A stretch of DNA of 64,000 nt from Nocardiopsis sp. CNR-923. GTDB taxonomy: Bacteria > Actinomycetota > Actinomycetes > Streptosporangiales > Streptosporangiaceae. A program made the position numbers and the translations under genes. The notes beneath the pieces were generated by a model. It worked only from the letters and a program-made list of their open reading frames with translations, was not told the DNA's origin and did no database searches. Every line of letters starts with the position of its first letter. Position 1 is the first letter of the stretch. Below, piece after piece: positions 9,097-16,845 of the stretch. The stretch lies in assembly GCF_001942255.1 (NCBI RefSeq), contig NZ_MKKC01000068.1, positions 17,621-81,620 on the forward strand. The letters are read 5' to 3'.

Positions 9097-10217
9097 ATGC
9101 CTGGATTCACACTCGACGAGGTCAGGACTCGGACCCTCAAGCAGCGCGACTCCTGGTGGACGGTCTACTTCGTGGACCCGATGGCCGTGCGGCTCGTGCG
9201 CCTGGTCGCGAACCGGACCTCGATCACACCCAACCAGTTGACGGTGGCCGCGCTCTTCCTGGGGCTGGGCGCCGCGGTCTGCTTCGCGCTGGGCTACCGG
9301 GAGGCCCTCGTCCTGGGCGCCCTGTTCTACTTCCTGTGCTTCCTGGTCGACTGCATGGACGGCAAACTCGCCAGGCTCACGGACACCGAGTCCCTGTTCG
9401 GTTCGTGGATGGACTACGTCTCGGACCGGTTCCGGGTGTTGGTCTGCGCGGTCGCCTGATGGGCGGGCAGTACGTGGTCGCCACGGAGGAGAACCCCGAC
9501 TCAGCGCCGGTGGTGTTCGTGTGGCTGGCCCTGGCCGTGGTGTTCATCGACATGCTGCGGTACCTCAACGCGCTCCAGGTGCACAAGCTGCGCCGTGAGA
9601 TGCGCTCGCACCTGGCGGCGGCCCTGGAGCGGGCGCGGGCCACCCTGTCGATGCTGGAGCCGGAGGCCGGCGACGCGTCCGGGGTCGGCGGGGAGCGTGG
9701 CGGCGCGATGAGCGACGGTGGCGAACAGGCGGTGCTGCGGCACGGGATCGACGTGCTGGAACAGATCCTTCACATTCAGAACGAGCGGGAGACGCGCAAT
9801 CAGCGCACGGCGGGCAAGCAGCCGGACCTGACCCTGCCCAAGGTGGACCTGCACCAGGAGTTCCGGGCGCGTTTTCCCTGGTACACGCGGTTCTGGGGGG
9901 CGCTCAACGAGCGTCGGACGCGTACCCATCTGTTCAGCGGCATCGAGTTCCAGATCGCGGTGTTCGTGGTCGCGCCGCTGGTCGTCGCGGTGACCGGGGC
10001 GCCCGCCGCCATCGGCTGGATCGCCGCCTTGGCGGGCGTTTTGCTGCTCGCGTTCGAGATCGCCATCATCTATAAACTGTGGTTGTCCACGCGGGACTTC
10101 TTCCGCGTGGTCGACGGAATCGATGGCGCGCTGAGATTCTCCGGTCCGTCCGACGGCGCGGAGGATGGGAGCCGGGACACCGGCTCGGACACGGACTCTC
10201 ATTCGACCCTGCGCTGA
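9097..10217 (+). CDS. CDP-alcohol phosphatidyltransferase family membrane protein (one apparent frameshift)
   Basis: About 374 residues. These integral membrane enzymes join a CDP-linked lipid or alcohol to an alcohol acceptor in phospholipid synthesis. The full signature DxxDGxxAR-x8-GxxxDxxxD is visible in DCMDGKLARL and GSWMDYVSD (D85, D88, D106, D110). Hydrophobic segments flank it. Near 9455 GTCGCCTGATG should read GTCGCCCTGATG; without the repair the protein stops just after the active site. The C-terminal half has a long cytosolic-looking segment (LHIQNERETRNQRT) and two more membrane spans, longer than a minimal PgsA. The acceptor is unknown. The DUF3618 gene follows 16 bases later. 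Confidence 0.85.
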
Positions 10218-10233
10218 TGGAGGAAGGCACCCA

Positions 10234-10629
10234 ATGACGGGACGCGACACCGAGCCGCGCCAGACCCCGGCCGACGTCGAGGCCGAGATCGACCGCGAAC
10301 AACGGCGGTTGGCGCAGACCCTGGACGAGCTGGCCGTGCGGGCCCGCCCGCGCAACATCGCGCGGCGGCAGATCACCCGGGTCCGTGAGCGCGGCGCCAG
10401 GATCGCGGACGAGGCCAGGGCGCTGGTGGTCGGCGGCGGCGCGGTGCGTGTGGAGAGCCACGCGGTCGAGCCGGAGGAGGGGAGCATCCTGCTCCGGGGC
10501 GACGAGGAGGTCGTGACGACCTACCAGTCGCGGCGGCCGCTGCCCCCCGAGGCACTGATCCTGATCGCGGGTGTGGGCACGGCCATCGCCGTGGGCGTCG
10601 TGGCCTGGGCGGTGCGCCGGAGGAGGTAG
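10234..10629 (+). CDS. DUF3618 family membrane protein
   Basis: 131 residues. The N-terminal DUF3618 segment (ADVEAEIDREQRRLAQTLDELAVRARPRNIARRQ) is a charged helical region found in actinobacterial proteins of unknown role. A single membrane span, ALILIAGVGTAIAVGVVAWAV, is followed by the basic tail RRRR, placing the N-terminus probably on the cytoplasmic side. ATG follows the ribosome site GGAGGAAGGCACCCA. It sits 16 bases after the phosphatidyltransferase gene and is probably co-transcribed with it. A perfect terminator hairpin follows. Confidence 0.85.
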   Translation: MTGRDTEPRQTPADVEAEIDREQRRLAQTLDELAVRARPRNIARRQITRVRERGARIADEARALVVGGGAVRVESHAVEPEEGSILLRGDEEVVTTYQSRRPLPPEALILIAGVGTAIAVGVVAWAVRRRR

Positions 10630-10640
10630 CGAGGACGTGA

Positions 10641-10679
10641 ACGTGGGGCCCGGGCGGCATTCCCGCCCGGGCCCCACGT
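10641..10679. terminator. bidirectional terminator hairpin
   Basis: A perfect 17-bp stem (ACGTGGGGCCCGGGCGG and its complement) closes a 5-base loop, CATTC, between two converging genes. It can serve both strands. Confidence 0.8.
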
Positions 10680-10706
10680 CTGTCCGGGGTGCGCGCCTCG
10701 GCGAGG

Positions 10707-11938
10707 TCAGAGGAACGTGCGTCCCTCGCCGCGGTAGGTGGGGGCGCTGCCGAGGTACTCGCCCGTGTCGCCGTCGACGAGGTGCAGCGTGCCGAAGCGT
10801 TCGCACATCTCGCCCGCCTTGGCGTGGCGCATCCACACGCGGTCGCCGACCTCCAGGCGCGCGCGGCCTCGCCCACCAGAGGGGTCTGCACCTCCCCCGC
10901 GCCCTCGTTCGCGGTGTAGGCCAGCCCCTCGGGCAGATGGGGCACCGGCGCACGGAGGGCGTCGACCGGACCCGAGGCGGGGTAGCCGCCGCCCAGGACG
11001 GTGGCCACGTCGGGGGCGGGGCGGCGGACGACGGGGAGCGCGAACAGGGCGGCCGGGCGGCCGTCGAAGGAGCGGAAGTGGTCGAACAGGTGCGGGTGGT
11101 AGAAGCCCGATCCGGCGGCCAGTTCGGTGACGGCGCGTTCCCGGCCGGTGGTGTGCAGGCTGCCGGTCCCGCCGCCGTTGACGAAGCGCACGTCGGCCAC
11201 CTCCCGCACCGCGCGGACCACGGCCGCCCGCCGCCGGGCGAGTTCGACCGCCGAGCGCCGTTGGACGCCCCGCAGCACCCGGCCCAGGAGGGGCTTGCCG
11301 GGAGGGGCGTCCCCGACCCCGGCGATCTGGCCCTCGTAGGCCATGACGCCGTCCAGATGGAGTTCGGGGCGGCGGACGACCGCGCGGGCGAGCGCGGCGG
11401 CCTGGGCGGGCGTGCGCACGGGTGAGCGGTAGGCGCCCACGCGCAGGCGGGGGCCGAGCGGTTGCCAGCTGGTGTCGATGTCCAGGCACACGCGGATCGG
11501 GGGCGCGTCGGACGCGCGGGCGGCGGAGGCCTCGGCGACGGCGGCCGTGATGAGGTCCAGGTGCGCAGTGGAGTCCACCATGAGGGTGATGCGGTGGGCG
11601 GCGTCCGGGGTGCGCGCGAGCCGGACGAGGGCCTCGCGGTCGGCGGTGGGGTAGGCGACGAGGATGTCGTCGCTCAGGGGGCCCCGTTCCCCGTCCGCGG
11701 CCAGCCAGAGAGCCTCGGGCAGGGTGAAGGCCATGATGCCCGCGTAGCCCGGCAGGTCCAGGGCGGCGCGCATGAGTCGCCGGCAGCGGAGGGACTTGCT
11801 GACCACGCGGACGGGGCGGCCGTGGGCGCGACTGGTCAGGGCGGTCGCGTTGGCGCGGAACGCGGCCAGGTCGACGACGGCGAAGGGGGCGTGGAGCGCG
11901 CGTGTGGCGGCCTCGTACTTCTCGCGCTGGTTCGTCAT
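10707..11938 (-). CDS. amino acid deaminase/aldolase, alanine racemase-like fold (one apparent frameshift)
   Basis: About 410 residues. It has an alanine racemase N-terminal type PLP barrel followed by a D-serine dehydratase/D-threonine aldolase-like C-terminal domain. The PLP lysine is probably in RVVSKSLRCRRL (about K49). CLDIDTSWQPLGPRLRVG, VNGGGTGSLHTT and EVGDRVWMRHAKAGEMCERF are typical of the actinobacterial deaminase/aldolase group; the last segment carries the His/Cys metal site. Near 10865 one base is missing in an alternating GC run, and the C-terminal domain continues in the next frame. The substrate (a D-hydroxy amino acid or D-amino acid) is not determined. ATG at 11938 matches the family start MTNQREKYEAATRALHAPFA. 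Confidence 0.83.
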
Positions 11939-12101
11939 GCGTCGAGGATGCCAGAACATGAATAGATTTCATATTCCCTTGGCCGAACCTGGACCGGTGT
12001 GGGTCGCCGACGCGGTCGAGTCCCGACGCGGTTGGACAGGTGCCGATATCCTGGAGCATCCTGGCTGTTCAGCCGGTCCGATCCCTGGAATGGTTCTTTC
12101 G

Positions 12102-12992
12102 ATGAGTGAGCGCGAGTACGTCCTGACCCTTGCGTGTCCCGACAGTCGGGGCATCGTCGCGGCGGTGGCCAATCTGTTGTCCGACCACGGTTGCAACATC
12201 ACCGAGAGTCAGCAGTACGGCGACCACTACACGGGACGCTTCTTCCTGCGGATGCAGTTCCTCGCGGAGCGCGGTTCCGACGGCGCCGTGGTCGGCGAGG
12301 ACGTCCTGCGGGGCGCGTTCGCCGCCCTGTCCGGCGACTTCGGCAAGGGGCCGGGCGACCAGGTCGTGGAGTGGACGCTCCAGGCCCGCGACATCCGCCC
12401 CAGGATGATCGTCATGGTCTCCAAGTTCGGGCACTGCCTCAACGACCTGCTGTACCGGCAGCGCAGCGGACTGCTGGACGTCGACATCGCGGCCGTGGTG
12501 TCCAACCATCCCGACCTGGAGTTCCTCGCCGAGTCCTACGGCGTGGACTTCCACCACCTGCCGGTGACCGCGGCGACCAAGGGGCGTCAGGAGGCGCGGC
12601 TGCTGGAGTTGGTCGAGTCCTGCGACGTCGACCTGATCGTCCTGGCCCGGTACATGCAGGTGCTCACCGAGCGGCTGTGCGCGAAGATGTCCGGCCGGAT
12701 CATCAACATCCACCACTCCTTCCTGCCGAGCTTCAAGGGTGCCCGCCCCTACCACCAGGCGCACCAACGCGGCGTGAAGCTGATCGGCGCGACCGCCCAC
12801 TACGTGACGGCGGACCTCGACGAGGGGCCCATCATCGAGCAGGAGGTCTCCCGGGTCGACCACACCCACAGCCCCGAGCAGCTCACCGCGATCGGTCGGG
12901 ACCTGGAGTCCGTGGCGTTGGCGCGCGCGGTCAACTGGCACGCGCAGCGCCGTGTGCTGTTGAACGGGGACAAGACCGTCGTCTTCGACTGA
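12102..12992 (+). CDS. purU: formyltetrahydrofolate deformylase
   Basis: 296 residues in one frame. PurU hydrolyses 10-formyl-THF to formate and THF, balancing one-carbon units and supplying formate for PurT. An N-terminal ACT domain (YVLTLACPDSRGIVAAVANLLSDHG) precedes the formyltransferase-like domain. The catalytic motif is visible as IINIHHSFLPSFKGARPYHQ with downstream GATAHYVTADLDEGPIIEQ. Length matches the family. The gene stands alone, 109 bases from the purU-proximal end of a divergently placed gene. The nearby glycine-cleavage operon feeds the same THF pool. Confidence 0.95.
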   Translation: MSEREYVLTLACPDSRGIVAAVANLLSDHGCNITESQQYGDHYTGRFFLRMQFLAERGSDGAVVGEDVLRGAFAALSGDFGKGPGDQVVEWTLQARDIRPRMIVMVSKFGHCLNDLLYRQRSGLLDVDIAAVVSNHPDLEFLAESYGVDFHHLPVTAATKGRQEARLLELVESCDVDLIVLARYMQVLTERLCAKMSGRIINIHHSFLPSFKGARPYHQAHQRGVKLIGATAHYVTADLDEGPIIEQEVSRVDHTHSPEQLTAIGRDLESVALARAVNWHAQRRVLLNGDKTVVFD

Positions 12993-13040
12993 CCCGGCCG
13001 GGCGGCCCGGGAGCGGGGGCCGCGGCCGTGACAAACGTCG

Positions 13041-13068
13041 GGGGCGCCTGGGGCGCCCCTTGCGTTTT
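13041..13068 (+). terminator. purU terminator
   Basis: An 8-bp stem, GGGGCGCC with GGCGCCCC, has a 3-base loop and is followed by TTGCGTTTT. This is a near-classical Rho-independent terminator 48 bases after the stop. Confidence 0.7.
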
Positions 13069-13157
13069 CCCTGAGCAGGGGGATTCCCGACGCGGATTTG
13101 GGGCAGGGATGGTGATGTCGTTGCTCCCGTGCTTCGCGAAACCTTACTGAGAGCATC

Positions 13158-13184
13158 TTGTCGACTACGTAGAGTGCGTATATG
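13158..13184 (+). promoter_or_regulatory. possible promoter of the Asp23 operon
   Basis: TTGTCG and TATATG are separated by 15 bases in a locally AT-rich patch about 120 bases before the first gene. The spacer is short for a vegetative promoter, so confidence is low. Confidence 0.25.
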
Positions 13185-13301
13185 GTGTGTTGGGGTCGAT
13201 TCCCGTCGGTTCACGGTCGGACACCTTGACCGGGTTTCGGTCTGACTGGTACCGCCGGGCGAGGGCGACCACGGGACGCGTACACGGCGTAGGGGGGACC
13301 G

Positions 13302-13792
13302 GTGTCGGAGACCAGGAGCGAGGCGAGGGTACCGGGAGCCCGCGACGCGGCCACCGCGGAGCGCCCGGCGGTCGGCGCGGGGCGCACGCACATCGCGGAC
13401 GGCGTGGTCGCCAAGATCGCCGGCATGGCGGCCCGCGAGATCGGCGGCGTCCACGCCATGGGCGGCGGGGCGGCGCGCGCGGTGGGCGCTGTGCGCGACG
13501 CTGTCATTCGGGGAGGCGACAGCGGCTCGGTGACGCGGGGCGTGGCGGTCGAGGTGGGTGAGCGCCAGGCCGCCGTCGACATCGACCTCGTGGTCGAGTA
13601 CGGGGTGGCCATCCAGGACCTGGCTGCGGCGGTGCGCCGCAACGTGACGGCGGCGGTGGAACGGATGACCGGGCTGGAGGTCACCGAGATCAACATCAGG
13701 GTCGACGACATCCATCTGCCCGACGACGGCGATGGGGCGGGAGCCCAGCCGACCCGCGCGGCGTCGGCGCAGACGCGCCCAGGGTCCAGTAG
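13302..13792 (+). CDS. Asp23/Gls24 family envelope stress protein (one probable frameshift near the 3' end)
   Basis: About 163 residues. The Asp23/Gls24 domain is clear: GRTHIADGVVAKIAGMAAREIGGVHAM, then TRGVAVEVGERQAAVDIDLVVEYGVAI, then VTEINIRVDDIHLPDD. Asp23 proteins coat the inner face of the membrane through the AmaP anchor and respond to envelope stress. The reading frame as given runs on over the next gene. A single lost base between about 13720 and 13785 would end it at TAG 13790, 2 bases before the next start. That is the same kind of deletion seen across the window. GTG follows TAGGGGGGACCG. It is the first gene of a six-gene operon. Confidence 0.83.
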
Positions 13793-13794
13793 CG

Positions 13795-14112
13795 GTGACC
13801 GGTGCGGACGACCCCGGGCAGCTCGCGGCGGTCCTCGCCGCAAAGGCGGCGCGCCACCCGGACGTGGCCTGGCTGTCGTCGGGGGCGTTCAGGACGATCA
13901 GCACCCCGGTTCGGGGAGGGACCGTGGTCGGCGTCGCGGTTCGGTCGACGGCGGTCGAGGTCGGACTCGTGACGCGGTTCGGGAGGTCGATCCCGGACAT
14001 CGTCGCGGAGGTGCGTGACGTACTGGCCCCGCTCGCCGGTGGCCGCGTCGTCCACGTGTTCGTGGAGGACGTGGTCGCGGGTCTGGGCGGGGGCGCGCCG
14101 AAGGACGGCTGA
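13795..14112 (+). CDS. Asp23/Gls24-like small protein
   Basis: About 105 residues beginning VTGADDPGQLAAVLAAKA. The segment VRGGTVVGVAVRSTAVEVGLVTRFGRSIPDIVAEVRDVLAPL follows the strand-helix pattern of a reduced Asp23 domain, with VVHVFVEDVVAG as the closing strand. It is a diverged paralogue of the first gene. The GTG start lies 2 bases after the proposed stop of gene 1, so the two are translationally coupled. Its partner in the membrane complex is unknown. A much longer overlapping start exists but its N-terminus is Arg-rich and unlikely. Confidence 0.68.
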   Translation: MTGADDPGQLAAVLAAKAARHPDVAWLSSGAFRTISTPVRGGTVVGVAVRSTAVEVGLVTRFGRSIPDIVAEVRDVLAPLAGGRVVHVFVEDVVAGLGGGAPKDG

Positions 14113-14158
14113 GGCCGTCGCGGGCGTGGGAGGCGGTTGGACACGAGAGGGGGCGGCT

Positions 14159-14331
14159 ATGTGGCCGATCGTGGGGTTGGCGTTCGGGACGGTGCTGGGT
14201 CTGGCCGGGGCGTTCGGCGGGTTCGTGGCCTTCCTGCTCGTGCTGGGGCTGGGGATCGCCGGATACGTCGCGGGGCGGGCGGTCGAGGGTGAGATCGACT
14301 CGCGCAGGTGTTCACACGGCGCTCGGTGTAG
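14159..14331 (+). CDS. DUF2273-type small membrane protein (one apparent frameshift)
   Basis: About 57 residues. One or two hydrophobic spans, MWPIVGLAFGTVLGLAGAFG followed by FVAFLLVLGLGIAGYVAG, then a short acidic tail, match the small integral membrane proteins that accompany Asp23 and AmaP. Near 14299 GACTCGCG should read GACCTCGCG. With that base restored the tail becomes EIDLAQVFTRRSV and stops at TAG 14329, 10 bases before the next GTG. Without it the frame runs into the next gene. It probably helps anchor the Asp23 layer. Confidence 0.7.
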
Positions 14332-14340
14332 GGGGGCGCT

Positions 14341-14712
14341 GTGGAGCGGTCGCTGAGCACGGAGGCGGCGGCGCCACCGCCGCGGAGTGGCGGGGCGCCG
14401 GTGACGGGCCTCGGGCACGCGGTGGCGCGCGACCCCGGCGGCCGGACGGACATCCCGCCGCGGGTGGTCGAGCGGGTGGCGGTCCAGGCGCTCCGCGAGG
14501 TGCCCGAGGCGGGCCCCGCGCGGTCGCGCGTGGTCAGGGCGTGGATGAGCGGCGACAACGTGCGGTTGCGGCTGAGGATCACGGTCCGCTACCGCAGGTC
14601 GGTCACCGGGGTGGCCGACCGGGTGCGTTCGCACGTCAGGGAACGGGTCGAGTGGGCCACGGGAGGACGGGTCCACCACGTCGACATCGAGATCGCGGAG
14701 TTGGTGCGCTGA
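14341..14712 (+). CDS. Asp23/Gls24 family protein
   Basis: 123 residues. The reduced Asp23 pattern is visible as IPPRVVERVAVQALREVPEAG, then VVRAWMSGDNVRLRLRITVRYR, then WATGGRVHHVDIEIAELV. It is the third Asp23-like gene in the operon and the one most likely to contact DUF6286, whose ATG follows 1 base after its stop. GTG follows the ribosome site TAGGGGGGCGCT. Confidence 0.75.
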   Translation: MERSLSTEAAAPPPRSGGAPVTGLGHAVARDPGGRTDIPPRVVERVAVQALREVPEAGPARSRVVRAWMSGDNVRLRLRITVRYRRSVTGVADRVRSHVRERVEWATGGRVHHVDIEIAELVR

Positions 14713-14713
14713 C

Positions 14714-15319
14714 ATGACCACCGTGGAAGAGGTCCTGGGCCGACCCGACCAGGGGATCGACCGACGGGCGAAACGCGTGGCGGTCCACACGTTCCGCCCC
14801 CGCAGGTCCTGGCCCGCGGTGGCCACGGGAACGGTGATCCTCGCGCTGGCCGTGGTGTCGGCGGCCGAGGTCATCTCGGCGCTGGCGGGCAGTCCCCTGC
14901 GGATGATCCCGTTCGGGGCGGCGAGCGACTACGCGGCGACCACGACGTGGTCCGAGCCGTCGGTGCAGATCGCCTCGGCGGTGCTCGCCGCGATCGGGCT
15001 GGCCCTGATCGTCGTGGCGCTGGCGCCGGGGAACGGTCGGTGGACGGCGCTGCGCACCGACGACCCGGCGCTGGTGGTCGGGCTGACCCGGCCGGCCCTG
15101 CGTCGGACGGTGTCCTCCGCGGCGCGGGAGGTCAGCGGGGTCGACTCGGTGCACGTGGCGGTGCGCGGACAGCGGATCCGGGTCCACGTGCGTACGGCCG
15201 TGCAGGACTGGGAGGGTCTGCCGGCCGAGGTGACCGCCGCCGTGGAACGGAGACTGGAGGAGCTGGCCCCGCTGCGGAGCATGCGGATCGTCACGCACGT
15301 GCGCTACGCGGAGGACTGA
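14714..15319 (+). CDS. DUF6286 family membrane protein of the Asp23 locus
   Basis: 201 residues with two membrane spans (about 33-58, VATGTVILALAVVSAAEVI, and about 88-106, IASAVLAAIGLALIVVALAP). They are joined by a short outside loop and followed by a cytoplasmic C-terminal domain (PALRRTVSSAAREVSGVDSV). The fold resembles AmaP, a hairpin anchor with an Asp23-like soluble part. It starts 1 base after the preceding stop and ends 1 base before the next ATG, so translation is coupled. Its role as anchor is inferred from the operon. Confidence 0.78.
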   Translation: MTTVEEVLGRPDQGIDRRAKRVAVHTFRPRRSWPAVATGTVILALAVVSAAEVISALAGSPLRMIPFGAASDYAATTTWSEPSVQIASAVLAAIGLALIVVALAPGNGRWTALRTDDPALVVGLTRPALRRTVSSAAREVSGVDSVHVAVRGQRIRVHVRTAVQDWEGLPAEVTAAVERRLEELAPLRSMRIVTHVRYAED

Positions 15320-15320
15320 C

Positions 15321-15910
15321 ATGGGACGGGACATGAACCGACGGTCGGCCAGGGGCAACAGGATCGGACTGGTCGTGGTGGGCGCGGCCCTGCTGGCCGT
15401 GGGACTGGCGTCGCTGGCCGCGGGCAGGGGCGTCCTCGGTCATGACCTGGCGGGTGAGGCGATCGCCAGCGCCCAGGTCAGGGACGTGCTCGACCAGCGG
15501 TGGGTGCCCTACGCGACCGTCGCGGCGGCTTCCTGGCGGGGTTCCTCGCCCTGCGGTGGCTGCTGGTGCAGGGGACGAACGACACCGTCGGCAGGCTGGT
15601 GCTCGAACACGGCCCCGAGGGACGCGTGGAGATGAGCGAGAGCGTGGCGCGGGGCGCCCTCGAACAGGAGGTCGCCGATTACCCGGGGGTGCGGCGGGCG
15701 CGGGCGCGGCTGACGGAGTCGGGCGAGGCGCCGCACCTGCGGCTGGCGCTCCTGCTGGAGGAGGACGCGGACGTGACCCGGGTGTGGGAGCGGGTGCGCT
15801 CGGAGGCGGTGGCCAACCTGGGGGAGGCCCTCGACCTGGAGCGGATTCCGACCGTGATCCGCATGTCGGTGGCGGCCCCGGCCCGGACGCCGCGCCGCAG
15901 CCTGGCGTGA
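15321..15910 (+). CDS. amaP: alkaline shock response membrane anchor (AmaP-like) (one apparent frameshift)
   Basis: About 197 residues. Two spans (RIGLVVVGAALLAVGLASLA and, after repair, ATVAAGFLAGFLALRWLLV) form the AmaP hairpin. The C-terminal domain (ESVARGALEQEVADYPGVRRARARLT) is the typical cytoplasmic part. AmaP tethers Asp23 to the membrane in Firmicutes. Near 15532 GCGGCTTCC should read GCGGGCTTCC; otherwise the protein is cut after the second span begins. It is the last gene of the operon. Confidence 0.78.
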
Positions 15911-16046
15911 GGGGGCGGACACCCACGACGTACCGGATCGGCGCGTTCGTGGCTCGTGGGGGGACGGTTGGGCGGCCGGTGCGTCATGGGCCCTTCTGCC
16001 GGAATTCTGTACCGACTTCGAGGCAGATTCGGACTGGCATGGGGAT

Positions 16047-16328
16047 ATGACGACGCTGCCCCTCACCGAAGCCCGCAACCGCTTGTCCGAGCTGGTCGAC
16101 GAGATCGTCCGTACCCACGAGTGAGTGACGATCACCAGACACGGGGATGCGGCGGCCGTCATCATCTCCACCGATGACCTGGGAGCCGTCGAGGAGACAC
16201 TGGAGGTGCTCTCCAACTCCGACCTGATGCGTCAGGTCGCCGAATCGCGGGCCGCGGTCGAGGCCGGGGACGTGCTGGACTCCGACGAGTTCGCCGCGCT
16301 GATGGCCAAACGGCAGCGTGATGCATGA
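16047..16328 (+). pseudogene. Phd/YefM-type antitoxin interrupted by an in-frame TGA
   Basis: Residues 1-25 (MTTLPLTEARNRLSELVDEI...RTHE) are the DNA-binding part of a Phd/YefM antitoxin. Then TGA occurs at 16122 in the same frame, and the rest (VTITRHGDAAAVIISTDDLGAVEETLEVL...) continues without any shift. In relatives an Arg stands here (THERVTITRHG), so CGA to TGA explains the stop. GTG directly after TGA could restart translation of the 67-residue second half. The toxin-neutralising C-terminus would survive, but the DNA-binding half would be separate. Unlike the other broken genes here this is a substitution, so it may be real. Confidence 0.72.
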
Positions 16329-16615
16329 GTGCGGAGGAAGCGGAGGCCCACCGTCTGATCCTCTCCGGTCCGGCGGCACGGGCGGTCGCCAAGCGGCTTC
16401 CCGAGAAAGTGGCGACGGCGGTGTACGAGTTCGTCACGACGTCGCTCGTGGCCAACCCCCACCGGCTCGGCAAGAGGTTGCTCCTTCCACCCTGTGAGGG
16501 CGTGTGGTCAGCGAGGCGGGGAGCGTACCGGGCCCTGTACGAGATCGATGAGTCGGACCGCACCGTGACGGTCCTGGCGGTGGAGCACCGAGCGGACGCG
16601 TACCGGTCGCGCTGA
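16325..16615 (+). CDS. RelE/ParE-type toxin
   Basis: 96 residues of the RelE/ParE superfamily. HRLILSGPAARAVAKRLPEKVATAVYEFV is the helical start. NPHRLGKRLL, the core strand GVWSARRGAYRALYEIDE and TVTVLAVEHRADAYR are the typical end. RelE enzymes cut mRNA on the ribosome; ParE members poison gyrase. The basic residues and terminal Tyr fit RelE. The start overlaps the antitoxin stop by 4 bases (ATGA), as usual in these modules. With the antitoxin broken, an active toxin would be costly, so one of the two is probably inactive or the TGA is bypassed. Confidence 0.85.
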   Translation: MSAEEAEAHRLILSGPAARAVAKRLPEKVATAVYEFVTTSLVANPHRLGKRLLLPPCEGVWSARRGAYRALYEIDESDRTVTVLAVEHRADAYRSR

Positions 16616-16638
16616 GACGGGAAGGCACGAGACACGAC

Positions 16639-16824
16639 ATGGAGCAGCAGCGCAGCGTGATCGACGCGGTGGAGCGAGTGATGCGTGTCTCGTGGCGGCT
16701 CAGCGCGCGGCTGACTGGGGAAGCGGACCCGGATCGGTGGCGGCGGCTCGTCGAGGAACGTCTCGACTCTCCCGAGACTCCGATGAGTCAGGTGTTGGCC
16801 GAAACCTTGGAGCGGAACGGGTAG
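16639..16824 (+). CDS. small hypothetical protein
   Basis: 61 residues, MEQQRSVIDAVERVMRVSWR... to ...SQVLAETLERNG. It is mostly helical and charged, with no membrane span. ATG follows GGGAAGGCACGAGACACGAC, a moderate ribosome site. It sits 23 bases after the toxin and could be part of that operon or an unrelated small protein. I do not recognise the family. Confidence 0.45.
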   Translation: MEQQRSVIDAVERVMRVSWRLSARLTGEADPDRWRRLVEERLDSPETPMSQVLAETLERNG

Positions 16825-16845
16825 GCGCTGGCCCGCTGGAGACTC

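Larger units (their letters stand above)
12993..13301 (+). other. terminator and promoter region between purU and the Asp23 operon
   Basis: 309 bases without a gene. The first part has the purU terminator. The second part has the least GC-rich stretch (about 13140-13190) and probably the operon promoter. No further structure is seen. Confidence 0.5.
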
